A DNA stretch of 64,000 bases from contig JACGCK010000015.1 in NCBI GenBank assembly GCA_014925825.1, positions 372,001-436,000 on the forward strand, read 5' to 3'. Each line of letters opens with the position of its first letter. Within the stretch, counting starts at the first letter, position 1. Of the stretch, positions 24,294-37,102 are shown piece by piece. The stretch is from Pholiota molesta (lineage: Eukaryota; Basidiomycota; Agaricomycetes; Agaricales; Strophariaceae). The notes beneath the pieces were generated by a model. The model was not told the DNA's origin. It saw only the letters and a program-made list of their open reading frames with translations, and searched no databases. Made by a program: the position numbers and the translations under genes.

Positions 24294-25331
24294 TTCAGAT
24301 CTCTCGACACAACTTGCTGCTAGTAAGAGTACAACGAGAATATATAGAATCGTCGTCTGCATACATTCATTAGCGTCTCCGAAAAAGAACAACTGGCCCA
24401 CGTACTCGAGATGGAGGTTATTCTCAAGGTCAATCCCAGACTCTCTTCATTATCGACGACGTCAACGGTCAGGGGTGTCTGACAATCAGGATCCAAGTTC
24501 ACTCCAAAGCCACGTGCAGATTGCATCATGGGAAGCTGCTTTCTTGGCAAGCTTTCCTTTCAGGATCCTACCAATTTGATAACGACACGAAGGATTGTAT
24601 TCGTCAACTTCAGCAGATAAAGTTCTAGCCATAGCTTACAGCAGAATCGGAATATTCGACAGCTCTCACCTCCCAGAAGTGAAAATAACCAAAGAACAAT
24701 CCTACTCCCTTTTGGAAGAACATCCATCGCTCGTTCTTATGGAAATGACCAGGATTGAGTATTTTGAGTACTCAGCGAGATATGGTGTCAGAGGCTTTCG
24801 TCTCTTCGCAGGCCAGCCATTTCACTGGCATCGAGAATTATAGCCTCCACGCACCTCGTCACACCACGGGTCCACTTCGACGACGACCGATCGCAGTCTA
24901 AATCAGGCTCTGGCTGTTCAAAAGTATCACCATTACTAGTTAGTAGCACCACAACATCATCATGGGCACCTTTATTCTGCTCGCAACGGATACAAGTACA
25001 TGTACCAAACGCAGGAAACGAAGGCCATGCAATCGCAGAGCCTCGATAAGTATTTTGGATGTAGAGGCGAAACCATAGCCCCACGAATATAATCGCAGGG
25101 GGAATGGCCAAACATAAAGGAAATATGTAAAAGTGCACAAGAAACACGGAGTGGAGTGGGGAGAGTACTAGTGTCTTTCAGTCAGAGTCACACGGAAGCA
25201 CGCATAATTGTCGCGGACAGGCTCCAGGAAGTAGGTAGCCTGCGCTATCAAAAAGAAAATATATAGGCAAAAAAGGGGGAAAAAGGAGTCCAATACATAA
25301 CAAGGGGGATACTCCGACAACTCAGTGCCAC
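24294..25331. other. Intergenic, no gene supported
   Basis: About 1 kb. A minus-strand open stretch at 25147-24788 begins with a hydrophobic run (PLCLAIPPAIIFVGLWF) but has no ATG in frame ahead of it and no recognisable domain, so it is not called. Confidence 0.4.
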
Positions 25332-27773
25332 TCAGAGCCCTTCCGCCTGCATCGGCGCGATCTGCCCGCCCTTCGCCGCCGAGGGCGTGAACGTATGCCA
25401 GCGGTCGTTGAAGCGCACATCTACACGCAAGAGAAAACAGCATGTCGTCAGAGAGAGTGCGTCGCGGAGGAAATAAAAGGGAAACGCACCCAGAGGTCGC
25501 CCGCCGTACATGTATTGCTGGAACTTCGCGATCGCCGTCTCCGCCTCGCCGACCTGCGCGAACTGCACGACGCCGCAGCCCTTGGAGCGCGTGCCGTCGA
25601 ACAGGATCTCCGCGAGCTCACCTGGCCCGTCGTCTCGAACAGCTCGACCAGATCCTCGTTCGCCGTCGACCAGGAAGCTACACGCACCACAACCACAATC
25701 AATCAGCCTTCACCCTCACCCAAGCACAAAAAACGCAAAAAAAAAAAATAACAACGTACATTGCGCACCATAATCTGTTGGCTCGGCTCCCCGTCCACGA
25801 ACGCGCCCCCGCCCCGCCGCCATACCCCGCATCCGAGCCGCCGTAGCTGTTCAGCCGGCCCACACCACCACCGCCCGCGCCGCTCTGGTCCGGGCCCGAG
25901 TAGTCCGCGTACAGGTCCTGGTTCGAGAAGTCGCGCCGCCGCCCGCGAACCCGCCGCGGAAGCCGCCGCCGCGCAGACCTCCCCGCGCAGCCCGCGCCCG
26001 AGCCACGCGGCCCGCCGCGCAGGCCGCCGCGGAAGCCGCCGCCTGAGAGGCCGGCGTAGCGGTCCTAGAGAGAAAGAGACGTATTGGGAGATGGTTTGGA
26101 ATTTTGAGGAAGTGACGTACCTCGCGCACTTCCAGGGTGCGGCCGTACCAGTCGAAGCCGTGGTACATGCCTAGGGTGTTTAGCAATTCTATGTGATAAT
26201 TTAGTTGACAGGGACGCACTGATAGCCTGCTGAGCGTCCTTGGGGTCTCGAACACAACCGTGCCCGACCCTTTGGGACGCCGTCAGCGCCGATGTTAATT
26301 CGGCACGGATGATGTTGCCAGCGGTGCGGAAGATCCTTCAGGTCTTGCCAGCCCGCTTGATAAGGCAGCTAAGGACCCGCAGACCATTGTCAAAATGCAC
26401 GTCATGTGGACAGAAAACGACTTACGTTTCCGACGTAGAGCTGGTTGCCCGGGTTCGCGGAGGTACCGAAGTAGTTGTGCGAAGGGGGCGCGGGGGAGGC
26501 GCGCGTTGAGTCCTTGGCCGGCCATGGCCATACCAATTTGCCGGGGACGGGTGTTGCGCCGAATCGTGCTTCGTTTTCGCGATCCTGGTAAAAAAGAAAA
26601 CTATTAGCGGATGGATGCATACGGTACAGCTGTGCTTACTTCACGGATGAAAACAGGGCGGCCAAGCAAAGGTTGCTCAGACAATTCGCGGATGGCCCGT
26701 TGCGCATCCTCGGGTGACGCAAATTCGACGATACTAAGATGAATAAGCATTCATGTTTTTACATAAATTCAAGGAAAACTCCACTCACCCGCATCCTTTC
26801 GAAACACCGGTAGGTGTAATAAGAACTTCGGCGAAGAGAACCTCACCAGCTGCCAACCAAAAACTCCCATCAATATCCTCTCGACAACTCTGCCATGCCA
26901 TCAAACAAAAAAGTGGAGGGTGCATCATCAACTTTCCGCAGCAGCAACACCTGTCCTCCCCAATCGCCAACGCTCCAGTTCATCGGAGGCCGCCACAACA
27001 GGATCGAAAGCGAACCGTCACGCCACCCCTCGGCAGCACCAGCACCTCGACCGCGCCCATACACCGTGCGCCCCACAAATAAGAGCAAAAAGGCTGAAAT
27101 TCCCCCACCCACCTCCCCGCATGAATTCCATAAGGTCTCGGTACTTGACGTCGTAGCTGAGGTTGCCGACGTAGACGCGGTTCTCGCGCTTGCTGATCTT
27201 GGCGAACTCGACGGCCTCCTCGTGGTCGGCGTTCATCGGGCCCCCGAGGGAGCGCGAGAAGGTGTCGGAGGGCTTGCGGTCCCGGCTCCGCGAGCGGCTG
27301 CGCGGCGAGCGCGAGCGGGAGGTGCGGGAACGGCTGCGTGAGCGGCGGCGGCGCCGCGGCGAAGCTGAGCGTCTCCGCGAGCGCGAACGCGAGCGGGACC
27401 TGGACCGTCTCCGGCGCTGGAACAGCAGGTTAAAGGGGTAACCAAAATCACAGGGAAGACGTACGTCGTTGCGCCTTTCAGGCTCCCAGTGGTCGCCCAC
27501 TCTCGGCCGCGCACGGCCTGTCAACAGGGCTCGTTAGCACATGCATGGCGGATGCCCACGGGGAATATGCGCACCAGAATCACGCCTGTCGTCGCGGTCG
27601 CGGGGCCTGTCCTTGTCGCGGTCGCGGCGCTCCCTGTCGTAGTCGCCGCGATCCCTAGGGTCCTTCACGTTGTCGCGGTCGTAGTCCCGGTCACGGCCAT
27701 TGCCATTCCCGTTGCTCGGGGGCACGATGCCCTTGTCTTCGCCGTCGTCTTTGTTCTTCATGTCAACGTCCAT
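25332..27773 (-). CDS. SR-like RNA-binding protein with three RRM domains (Gbp2/Hrb1 type)
   Basis: Probably a nuclear mRNA-binding/export or splicing factor. Order: an N-terminal charged region (MDVDMKNKDDGEDKG, then RD/RE-rich), an RS-rich stretch (SRSRSRSRRRSASPRRRRR), then RRM1 with RNP2 VYVGNL and RNP1 KGCGIVEF. RRM2 has LYVGNL and KGSGTVVF, a Gly/Arg-rich linker follows, and RRM3 has IMVRNL and KGCGVVQF. It ends in GGQIAPMQAEGL, stop at 25332. Domain order (RS/RGG then three RRMs) fits yeast Gbp2/Hrb1. RRM1 is split by an intron of about 180 nt (around 26940-27118), longer than its neighbours. The Gly/Arg linker (about 25,840-26,050) shows uncertain framing in GC-rich sequence. It lies divergently from MAM33, sharing about 430 bp of upstream DNA. 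Confidence 0.9.
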
Positions 27774-27944
27774 GCTGGGCTAGTGAGCTCGAGGGTCAGG
27801 TTATCAGAGAATCAGATAGGGAGTGCGCGGGCGGTGGCAGTGGAAGGGGATGAAACTAAAATGCGGTGAGAAAAATGGGCTCGACGGAGTTTGGAACTTT
27901 GGGTTCCGACGAACATAATCTCAGATTTCTTGCGTAGGATTCCA

Positions 27945-28064
27945 GCTCAACAAACCCTTGTAATCACTTGCATTCACGTTCTAATGGATTTTATTGGGAT
28001 TCTATTACAGAACTGTCTTGCAAACGTCAGAAGTGTTTCGAGCATTTTTTTGGTGATGAGCGCT
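27945..28064 (+). repeat. Dispersed fragment, copy 2, in a divergent promoter
   Basis: Homologous to the minus strand of 22462-22590 (blocks such as CTTGCAAACGTCAGAAGTGT). It sits in the 430 bp between the start codons of the RRM gene (27773) and MAM33 (28203). It encodes no complete product. Confidence 0.6.
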
Positions 28065-28202
28065 TTTTTTCAAGGCGATGCAGTGGCAAGGATTACTCCC
28101 GAAGCCTATGCCAAACACCATCAACGCGTGACGCACCTGCCCAAAAAAAAAGAAATGGCTCTCCCAAGTCTGTCTCATTCCCTCTCCCACCTCCAGCCCA
28201 CC

Positions 28203-29320
28203 ATGTCCCCCATTGCTGCCCTCCGCACCGCCGCACGCGTCGGCCCCGCCCGCCTCGTCGCAGGCATGCGCGTCTCGCTCGCCGCGCGCCCCATGGTCGC
28301 CCGGATGGCCCCCTCGACCGTCACACGGGCGTTCTCTGCCTCTGCTGGCCGTTTTGGGAGCGGAACCAGTGAGTATCCTTCGCGTGTCCGTGCGGCCCTT
28401 GGGGTCGTGCGGGGCTGGCACCTGTGTGCATGTGTTTGAGCTGTGGTCGCTGACGTGGCTGTTTTCTTGCAGCGGATATCACCCTGTCGTCGAAGCTCCA
28501 GGAGGAGCTGCAGTATGAGAAGGCCGAGATGGCGCAAGCCGGTGATGCCACCCCCGACTTCCTCAAGTCCTTCACCGAGCAGGGCATTGGGCCGTATGTG
28601 AAATTTCACTTCCAGCTCATTCCTTAAACCGACGCGAATTTTCTAGATCAACGACGTCCGGGGCAACGACGAAGTCACCCTGACCCGCAAATTCGGTGAA
28701 GAGAAGTATGTCTACCCCCCTATCCCCTCCCCCCGCGAATGCTAACCACGTCACGTCCCTCCAGCATCCGCGTCATGTTCTCCATCGCCGACATCCAGCC
28801 CGAGGATGACTTCGAGGACACTGAAGTCGAGCGGGAGGAGCCCGAGGACGTCCCCACCGCGTCCATGCCCATCCGCGTGTCCGTCTCCATCACCAAGAAC
28901 AACGGGCCCGGCGCCATCAACGTCGACATGATCTGCCAGGAGGGCGCGTTCTCCGTCGAGAACGTCTCGTTCTACGATGATGCCAAGGTCGGCACTGAGC
29001 TCACTGCTGAGGCGGACTGGAACAGGCGGGGACTGTACATCGGTCCTCAGGTGAGCTTTGGCTGTAGTTGAAGAATCGATATGCTAATCATGATTGATTA
29101 GTTCGAGACCCTCGACGTTGCAGTGCAAGACGCATTCGATGCCTTCATTGCTGAGCGTGGTATCAACGACTCTGTCGCCTTCTTCATCCCCGAGTACGCC
29201 GCATACAAGGAGCAACAGGTCGTTCGAGATTTTTTTGTTTTTTTTGCATCTTGCTGACGACATCATCTGTAGGAGTACGTCAAGTGGTTGTGCAAGGTCA
29301 AGAACTTCATCGACCTCTAA
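28203..29320 (+). CDS. MAM33: Mitochondrial matrix p32/gC1qR family acidic protein
   Basis: MAM33/p32 proteins are acidic trimeric proteins of the mitochondrial matrix linked to ribosome assembly and respiration. The N-terminus (MSPIAALRTAARVGPARLV, Arg-rich and lacking acidic residues, ending AFSASAGRFGSG) is a typical mitochondrial targeting sequence. The body follows the family: TLSSKLQEELQYEKAE, GNDEVTLTRKFGEE, IRVMFSIADIQPED, an acidic loop (EDTEVEREEPEDVP), GPQFETLDVAVQDAFDAF, then EYVKWLCKVKNFIDL at the end. Exons: 28203-28368, 28473-28593, 28647-28705, 28765-29050, 29102-29218, 29273-29320. The exon 2/3 junction is one base out of phase (GGGCC|GTATGT), again consistent with one missing base. 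Length about 260 residues, normal for the family. Confidence 0.93.
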
Positions 29321-29635
29321 GTGGATCGCTCTGGCCGCCTCTGGCCTCGTCGAAAAGTATCCTTGCGTCACTGATGCGGAGCGTGGTCGTGACACAACCC
29401 CTTCATCGACCCTCCGCCCCGTCCCATTATCCTTTACATACATCCATGCCCATCCTGACCCAATGTCTCCCACTAATATTATAATCGTTGCTCTCCATCC
29501 ACCACTCAGTATTCGTTGTTTATTAGACCTTTAATGTATATCTGTTCCTAGCCCATCTGCGTTCAGCCTACAACTACAACTACAACTACATACAAGTACA
29601 TCCCAGTCCGTTGCGTGCTTCGCTTCTGCCAAAAT

Positions 29636-30232
29636 TCAAGCGATAGTGCCCGCTCTCACCAGCTCGCGTATCCGCGCGAGCGTGTGCTCCACCGCGGGCC
29701 CCACCGCGTCGTTCATCTCCTGCGGCGAGGGGCGCGCGCCGCCCGGGGTCTGCGGTGGTGAGTACCCGGGGATGCCCCCTGCGAAGGAGTACGTGAGCAC
29801 CATCGCCTGCTCCTCGTTCCAGGAGAGGATGTTGGTGATGCGCGTGCTCATGCCGGGGGAGTCGAAGTAGACCTAGCGCCGCGGACGAAGGAGTGAGTCA
29901 GTAAGTAGAAGGGAGGGGGGGGACTCACGATGCCCTCGTATGCTCGATATCCTCCCGGCGATCTGCCCGCCGCGGAACACCACCGAGCGCACGACCTAGT
30001 ACACCAATCAAACACGGGCGGGGGGCAGCGGACAACGCCAGGGAGAAACGGGAACGACCTTATCGCCCGTGTCGCTGATGAGGTCGCAGCTGATGATGGC
30101 GGGCACGAAGTCCTGCGGCGCGCGCACCTTCAGCTCGAGCCCCGCGAGCACCTGCGCCTCCGTCAGCACGGGCGCGGCGCCGGGCGGGTTGACCAGGCGC
30201 GAGGCGGCGAAGTTGAGCTTGTGCTGCGACAT
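29636..30232 (-). CDS. DUF1857 (AtaL-like) family protein
   Basis: A small START-like fold fungal family of uncertain function; some members sit in secondary-metabolite clusters, but no such cluster is visible here. The first exon begins MSQHKLNFAASRLVNPPGAA at 30232 and continues VLTEAQVLAGLELKVRAPQ and FVPAIISCDLISDTGDK. After introns around 29,985-30,060 and 29,875-29,930 the last exon reads YFDSPGMSTRITNILSWNEE, then VLTYSFAGGIPGYSP, ending HTLARIRELVRAGTIA. The middle exon (VVRSVVFRGGQIAGRISS) is short. NPPGA, QVLAGLELKVR and the TNILS block fit the family. Length about 165 residues, as expected. Confidence 0.82.
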
Positions 30233-31372
30233 CGGTCAGACTTCCTTAGAGCTTCAATCACTGGATGTGTGGATGAGAAGGAAGTGGATTGGCGGGGTTT
30301 GGATTGCTGGAGGCATCTGACGCTGGCTTGATCAGCAACTTGCTGACAAGTATCTGAGTGCGATTGTTGGTGCAGATATGCCACCGCAGGGAGAAGAATG
30401 CAGGCCATAGAATATAAAATTCTGGGTCAGACGTCTATACAGAGATGTGTAGGTACCATGCAAAGTGCTCGACAATGCAAACAGGAACTAGGCGAAAAGA
30501 TGCGTTCGATGGAGAATTTCAGGCAAGAAACTCGTGTACTATCCTTCGTAATCAAAATACGCATATGTATATAAGTCACAGAGCTTGAACATTTGAACTA
30601 TGGCGAATACATTCCTGGACCAGATATCTGATAAACGATTGAGTTTCAAGAACAGTAATCTGAGCGCCATATCCTGAACACTAAGCGCTAAGCACCGAAT
30701 GATTGCGGCCAGACTGATTCGGTTCAAGCTTCAATTCAACTTAAGCTACAAGGCTTGTCAGATGGTCTCTGTGGTATGACATGTTATGATATATTTCTCC
30801 TGCATCATTCCTGCACATATTTTCAAGTGTACTCGATGACACAAATTATAACAATCAATCCGGATTCAGTCATGATGACGCTCTTCCATTTGACACTTTT
30901 AAGCGCTTGTGCTCAATTTAGACGCGCAGGGACCGCTCAAGCGCCATTCACTGCCCAAGGCTATGTGGTGGATATGGGAAGGAAGATGGATGTCATGGCG
31001 CATGTGGAGTTTGCTTCTGTCATATAAACAGCATGTGGTCCATTTTCAAACGTTCGAGGCTGGAACTTTCAAACATTCTATCGAATAACTTATCCCACAG
31101 GTACACCGGCTGCCGTGCTCTTCCGTCAAATAGTCACATTGGACGAGTTCAAATGGAAATGTGGGCCATATATTCTGTTCTTGCTTGACATAATCTCAAC
31201 AGTGGGAGCTCGAAGGACGGAGGAAAGACGCAGCTTTCAAACCTCCGTGACATGACTTTGGAAGCTCAAATAGAATAGTATCGATTACTGTCTAACGCGA
31301 GACTTAAAAGCTCTGCTTCAACCCGTTTCAAAGTAAACATAACCACAGAAAGTCCACAGTTGAAAGTCTCCC
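30233..31372. other. Intergenic
   Basis: About 1.1 kb separating divergently transcribed DUF1857 and DUF5648 genes. No coding block, repeat or RNA recognised. Confidence 0.5.
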
Positions 31373-32041
31373 ATGAAGCTCTTTTCAACTATCCTATCTG
31401 TCTCTATGCTTCTGATAGTCAAAGCGGGAGGCGATGCCCTCGGGGTAAGTCCTTCTTTCTTATTTGTATCTGCCCTGCATTTTCTAACGAACGCATACAT
31501 ACATGGCGCAATAGAACAGGGCAGCTCTCACATGCGCCGATCCAACCACCGCTGTCACTGCTGTCCAATCCTACAGCCCAGGCTGGAAAGCCCACCTGTG
31601 GGACCCGCTTCTCGAGGACATCATCGGCGCCATATCCACGGGGTCGGATTTCCAGCTCCAAGGGCCATGGCGCGCGTGTTCCCAGGTCCCTCCAACTTCA
31701 CCGTCCCGATATACCGCCTGTTCAGTGGCTCGCTGCTGGACTGGATGTTCATTGCGTCGACCGATGGCGCGATTCCGAGCGCGTCAGGCTATACCGTGGA
31801 CGGCGTTGTCGCTACGTGTACCCCACGCAGACCTGCGGGAGCATCCCGCTGTATTCGGTGTTCAGCGCGTCGCTTGGAGATCATTGGTACACTACCAATA
31901 TCAATGGCCGGAATCGTATGATACAGCTTGGTATGTGGATTCTGGTATCCAAGGATTTGTTCTTCCCCTTGGTACGGTGACTGATCTCTACTTGTCGAAA
32001 ATATCTTTGCTGACTTGTATACAGATTGTAGTTGCACTTGA
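31373..32041 (+). CDS. Secreted DUF5648 domain protein
   Basis: Starts MKLFSTILSVSMLLIVKAGG, a clear signal peptide, followed by an intron (donor GTAAGT at about 31445, acceptor AATAG at about 31514). The mature part begins NRAALTCADPTTAVTAVQSY. The DUF5648 signature is repeated as FTVPIYRLFSGSLLDWMF and then GSIPLYSVFSASLGDHWYTT followed by MIQLGY and GFVLPL. In this family the 'PLYRLYS..DHFYTT' units form a lectin-like secreted domain of unknown binding partner. Two or three frame corrections are needed (for example near 31660, 31820, 31932). A small last intron (about 31970-32024) leads to a short end CSCT and a stop at 32039-32041. The end is the least certain part. Confidence 0.72.
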
Positions 32042-33424
32042 TAGGTTTGAATCTTCATTCGACTTTTCGTCTCCAGTAAAGTAGATATGTAGTAGCAGAG
32101 TATGCGGATGGAAATCAAACTTTACGGCTCCTTGTATGCCTCCTGTAAATGTATGTGGAAAGCAGCCCGGACTTTTACCCGAAATAAATGTTATGCATTA
32201 CGATTGAACTCGTCCACTACTTGGTTTCAAGTAGAAGTCCCTCAGTATATGGGTAGAAACACGAACTTGTACGGAACCAAGGGGTATGAGAATCCAAATA
32301 CATCTCTCCCTCCAGCTAAACTATGTCGACCGATACATTGCAATATGTTCATCATGAACGTGCTGGGAACACCCCTCCAGGCACATACGGGCGCTTATTT
32401 TCCCCATGTCAGTTATCACATGTGACATGATAACGTTGCGTGGAACTCTCATTAGGCTTTGGTTAGTCAGTGCGAGAGATCTAGATTCACTTGAAGAACT
32501 ATGCAACCATCCTCAGTTTCTAATAGACCAGAAGCAAACGACCATACACGGTGACTTTTGTTTCCATATTCACTGTCGCTAAACGCTCAGTCATAGAATC
32601 GTCTCCTGACGAATCAATCACAAGCGCTAAACATATCAAATGGCAGAACGTCATGGCGTAGATCCGCGATGATCTATATGATCAATGCTTGTGATACATG
32701 TCGACATCTGTCCAGGATAGCGCCAAAAAAAGTATCAGAACATATCAGGCAATGGAAGCCATAATTACATGCATTCAAACTGACTTAGTCCGGCAGCAAG
32801 CATGGTGACAGCGCTCAGCGCCCTCGTGAAGAACTTGCAGGTTATCCTTCCCACAAACTGAATGTACAGCACCGACCAAGCATGATGCTCTCGAAATTCA
32901 GCTCTAAAACTGGATCTTAATTCCTTTCAATCTGGTCGGCTTCTGAAACAGATGTTCAAGGATGCATACATATACTATGAGACGAGTCCACCGCGGTTGA
33001 GTCCGTTCCACCACTGTCCGTAATATCCGGATCCTAGGCAGGAGTGCCGTATTATGGGTGTACATTTGTAGAGCAGCTAGAGAATACGCCGGCACCTAGT
33101 TTGACCATCTGCTTGTGACGTTGACCTCAGGCCTTGCGATGAACATCGAGTTTCGCCTTTCGTTCCCGCATCTTGATCGATCCTGTTCATAGCCAAAAAA
33201 AAAAGAAAAGAACAAAAAGACTGAAAAAAAAACATCTCGAAATGAAAGTGCCGGAGCAGAAAAAAAGCAACTCAACGTTCACGACAACACCCATCAGTCA
33301 AAATCAAATCAAAATCAATAAATTCAAACAAGACAAAGAAGAAAAAAGTAGGTGTAAAAATTATATAAGTATGCAGCGCAGACGCCCCGACCACAGCGCC
33401 ATTATTCAGAGTCCGAGTAGCGTA
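32042..33424. other. Intergenic, A-rich stretch near 33,200-33,360
   Basis: Nothing recognisable as coding. Purine-rich, A-run-rich sequence lies just past the 3' end of the aldehyde dehydrogenase gene. Confidence 0.5.
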
Positions 33425-36145
33425 CTAAGACGAAGAGGAGGAGGAAGCACTCTTCAGCCGAGACGTCAGCCCACCAGCAACAGCAACGGCGAATGCCAGA
33501 AGGAACCATTTGCCCCACCATTTACTTTGCCCCGCGCGGCTCGGAGGGCCCGTCGGGCGCGCTGGGAGCGATCCAATAAGCCGCAGGGGCTGCGCGGTTT
33601 TGCTGGCCTAAACATGGAAAGTGAAGATAGGCGGGGTTAGTGAGGAGGATGAGCGGGTGGAGGGCATGACGCACGTTATATGGCGGGAAGCGGAATTTGA
33701 GGATCATGTCAACCCTAGAAAACAAAAAAAAGACGAAGGATTAACGACAATATGGACAAAGAGCGGCTGGGACAAGTTACCAGCTGGGCGAGTCGAGCGA
33801 CGTGCGCAGGTGCGTGAACATGTCGAATGTGTACTTGCCGGTGTGTTGTCCGTCTACAACAGCGGTTCGTCAGTAAACGAAGAATTCGAAGAAAGCTCCG
33901 AATGGAAACGCACATCCACTGGGCCCAATCCTCCGAAGGGCATTCCTTCGGCTGCATGGAAGTTGTCAATATAAATATGATCAAGAATGAAAGGTAACCA
34001 TGACCCACCACCAGGAATAATGACGGTTTCGTTGGCCATGATACCACCGCTCCGGGTCTGGTTGAAGACTGGGATTTAATTAATTTAACGTTGAACTGCA
34101 TCGAGTGCGCGAGAACGCACCTTTAGATTTGACTTTCTCGTCTTTGGCGAAGACATAGATAGCAAGAGGGTGATCGCTAGATAGACAAAACATTTAGCTC
34201 GTAAAAACACGAAGAAAGCGCATATAACACACCGATCATTAATGAACTTGATAGCAGCATCAATATCATCCACCGGAACCACAGGCAGAAGAGGCCCGAA
34301 AATCTCCCTAAAACGCATCCCAAGCACCATCAGACACATACACCAAAAACCAGCGTACAGTAAAACCCAACGCACTCCGTCATCAGCGCATCATCCGGCG
34401 CCACGTCGCGCACCAGCGTCGGCGCGATGAACTTGTTCTCCTTGTCCACCTCGCCGCCGAACACGATCTTGCCCTGCGTGCGCTCCAGCAGCCCGGAGAT
34501 GCGCGCCGTCGCCTGCGGCGTGACGATGCGCGAGTACGTGTCGGGCGACGTGATCGAGGCGTCTCCTTCCGGGTAGAACTCCTGGTACCTGTAAGTTCCA
34601 GAAAGGCGTCGGTCAATGGGTTGCGCATGGAGAGAGGGATGGATAAGAGAGAGGGACGTACGTCTCCTTGAGGGCGTCGCAGAGTTTGTCCTGGAACTCT
34701 CTGGGGACGAGGACGTAGTCGGGCGCGACGCAGGTCTGGCCGGCGTTGACGACTTTGCCCCATAGGAGGCGGTTGGCGGTGGTCTTCAGGTCGCATCCTG
34801 GGTCGACGATGACGGGTGATTTTCCTAGATGAGAAATGTACGGCTGAGTGAGTGGGAAGTCAACTGAAGGCAGATGTGCGTACCTCCGAGCTCGAGTGTG
34901 ACTGGTGTAAGATGTTTGGCGGCAGCAGTAGCCACAATCTTGGCAACTCGCCCTGAACCTATAATGAAAAAAGAAGAGAATGTTAATTGCGACTTTGGAG
35001 TTGATTTCCTCGATCTACGCACCCGTATACAAGACTAGCGATCCGCAAATGAGACAAGATAAAATATATTAGCTCTGAAGGTTGAACATGATAAAACCAG
35101 GACGCACTATGGTCCCATTGAAGCTCAAGAAGCTATGTATCAAATTCATTTCAGCAGGTGTTCGACTCATCGCGGCGCATCCCTCAGGCATACCTTGGTC
35201 GTCTCCGGTACAGCGCCATTGACCACGCGGACGAGGTCCTTGTCCAGATACTTCCCGCTCAGCTCCGTTATCAACGCGCTCGTCGCAGGTGTCGACTCGG
35301 AGGGCTTCAGCAGCGTCGTGCAACCAGCGGCAATGGCGCCTGCCTGTGATTAAAAACGATATGCGCACTCAGCTCTCTCTTCTTTTTTTTTTTTTGTTGA
35401 CGGGAGAAGACATACGAGAGGCCCGAGCAACAGCCATACGGGGTAATTGAACGGGCTGATGATCAGCACGGTGCCTTTGGGTTCTTTGCGGATCAGGGGC
35501 CGGAGGGCGGCGAAGTTGAGGCTGAACGGCGGCTTGGAGGGCTTCGCCCACTTGTCGACGTTCTTCAGCTGTGCCATGGCCTCGGTGATAGTGGGCACGA
35601 TGTCGAGGCTGGGATACCGCATGAGTGTCAGTCATTGAGACTTCAGGGGGTCGTCTGGGGACGACAGATACAGGTACGAGGGACGGATAACTACTCACAA
35701 GCGGGACTCCACCACGGGCCTGTTCAGATCCTTCTTCAACGCCTCCTCGAAGCGCGCCATGTTGTCCTTGAGCATGTAGATGAGCTGGATGAGCTGGTAC
35801 TTCCTGTAGGAGATGGCCTGGAGCTTTCCAGAGGCAAATCCGGCGCGTAGCTCATCGCGAATCTAAGACGAGGTAAGAGGTGATTGTCAGTGTCAATCTG
35901 TCGAACATGCGCGCAGATGGAGTGTGGCGATAGACTTCGGACGTTCAGGATGGGTTGTGGTTAGAGGCCGTGTGACTTCGCCGACTGGGCTCAATCTTCC
36001 CCGCATCGCTGGTTAGCCCCGAATTGCAAATTCCCCAGGATAGGGCCCACGACCATCGTTGCCACCAACCCCTGAAACGCACGCGGGGAAAGAATCGACT
36101 CACCCCTTCGATCTGGTCGATAGGCGTATATTCAAGCGTAGCCAT
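33425..36145 (-). CDS. Tail-anchored fatty aldehyde dehydrogenase (ALDH3 family, HFD1-like)
   Basis: Oxidises long-chain aldehydes to fatty acids with NAD(P)+, probably on the ER or peroxisome surface. The start is [14 protein letters not shown] at 36145. Family motifs: [87 protein letters not shown] (general base Glu), [14 protein letters not shown] (catalytic Cys), [27 protein letters not shown] and [18 protein letters not shown]. After an intron with donor GTGCGT the last exon gives [19 protein letters not shown], a single C-terminal transmembrane segment, then a basic/Ser-rich tail and a stop at 33425. About ten short introns. One splice near 33,900 is one base out of phase. The tail anchor supports class 3 fatty aldehyde dehydrogenase rather than a soluble ALDH. 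Confidence 0.9.
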
Positions 36146-37102
36146 GTTTCTTCAAGTATTCGCCTCGGTTGTTAGTTGCGTTGGCTGTTCGAGAAAGAAC
36201 AAAAAGCGTTTAGGACGTTGTACCCATGGAGGAACAAAGAGGTACGCACATCGCACAGATGGTTGGTGAATAACAGCACTCGTGTGGCAATAGAGCTGAT
36301 GGAAGAGAAGTGAGCTTCTGGCAGTCGCGATGGCAGTTCGAAGAGTGGAAGACGAGGTCAAGAGCGTGGCACGCCATGAACGGAGCAGTCGGCAACGATC
36401 ACAACCCTTCAAGCCGCCCGCCGCAGAAGGCTCCATCCACGACATATGTATGTTCGACAACCATGTTCGTGAGAGATGCAATGGAAGACGACACACGCTC
36501 GAAACGCCTACAAAACGCCTACCCTAATGCCCACCGAGAATTTGGCCGCGCATAGTCAAACGAGGCACTCACCCAAGCAGAGCGCGTTTATTTTCTTCTC
36601 GTCGTCGTCGTCGAATGTGGGGTGGATCATTGTCAATATGTCGTTCACTCTGATATATACCATCTTGGCTTGTGATTGAGCCTGATTCAAATTGAGCTTA
36701 GCGAATGTGTGAAAAACACATGACGACATCAGATGCGAAAATCTCAGTGGCAGCGCTGGCGCATGACCTTCATACACCGATTTTGCTTCGTTGGTAGCCA
36801 ATAAGAATAGAATCTCCAGAAACTGGGTGCTATTTAGTCTCCCGTAGGCAGACTCCGATATTCACGTGAGCTTTGATGATGAGTCGATCAATCACTTCAT
36901 ATGGAGTCTGCTGCCAAACGCGCCCCCGACATGGGCGTACCAATTTTTCCACGCTTTTATTCCCACGGCGTATGTCTTTAACTGTTTTTATTCCCAGGAC
37001 ACCCGCGTCGAAGCATGTGATCAGATAAATCTAACGCGACGCGACACTCGGCAAATGTAAATAAATAGAGAATATATTCCTTTCAGTCGCTCTCTACTCA
37101 TA
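36146..37102. other. Intergenic
   Basis: Upstream region of the aldehyde dehydrogenase gene on one side and of the mobile-element fragment on the other. No gene seen. ACGCGACGCGA near 37035 (before the fragment ORF) and again near 38094 (before the opposing helicase fragment) may be a shared upstream motif. Confidence 0.4.

Noticed and set aside
24788..25147. Possible small membrane protein on the minus strand
   Set aside because: The frame has no ATG ahead of the hydrophobic stretch and no homology I recognise.
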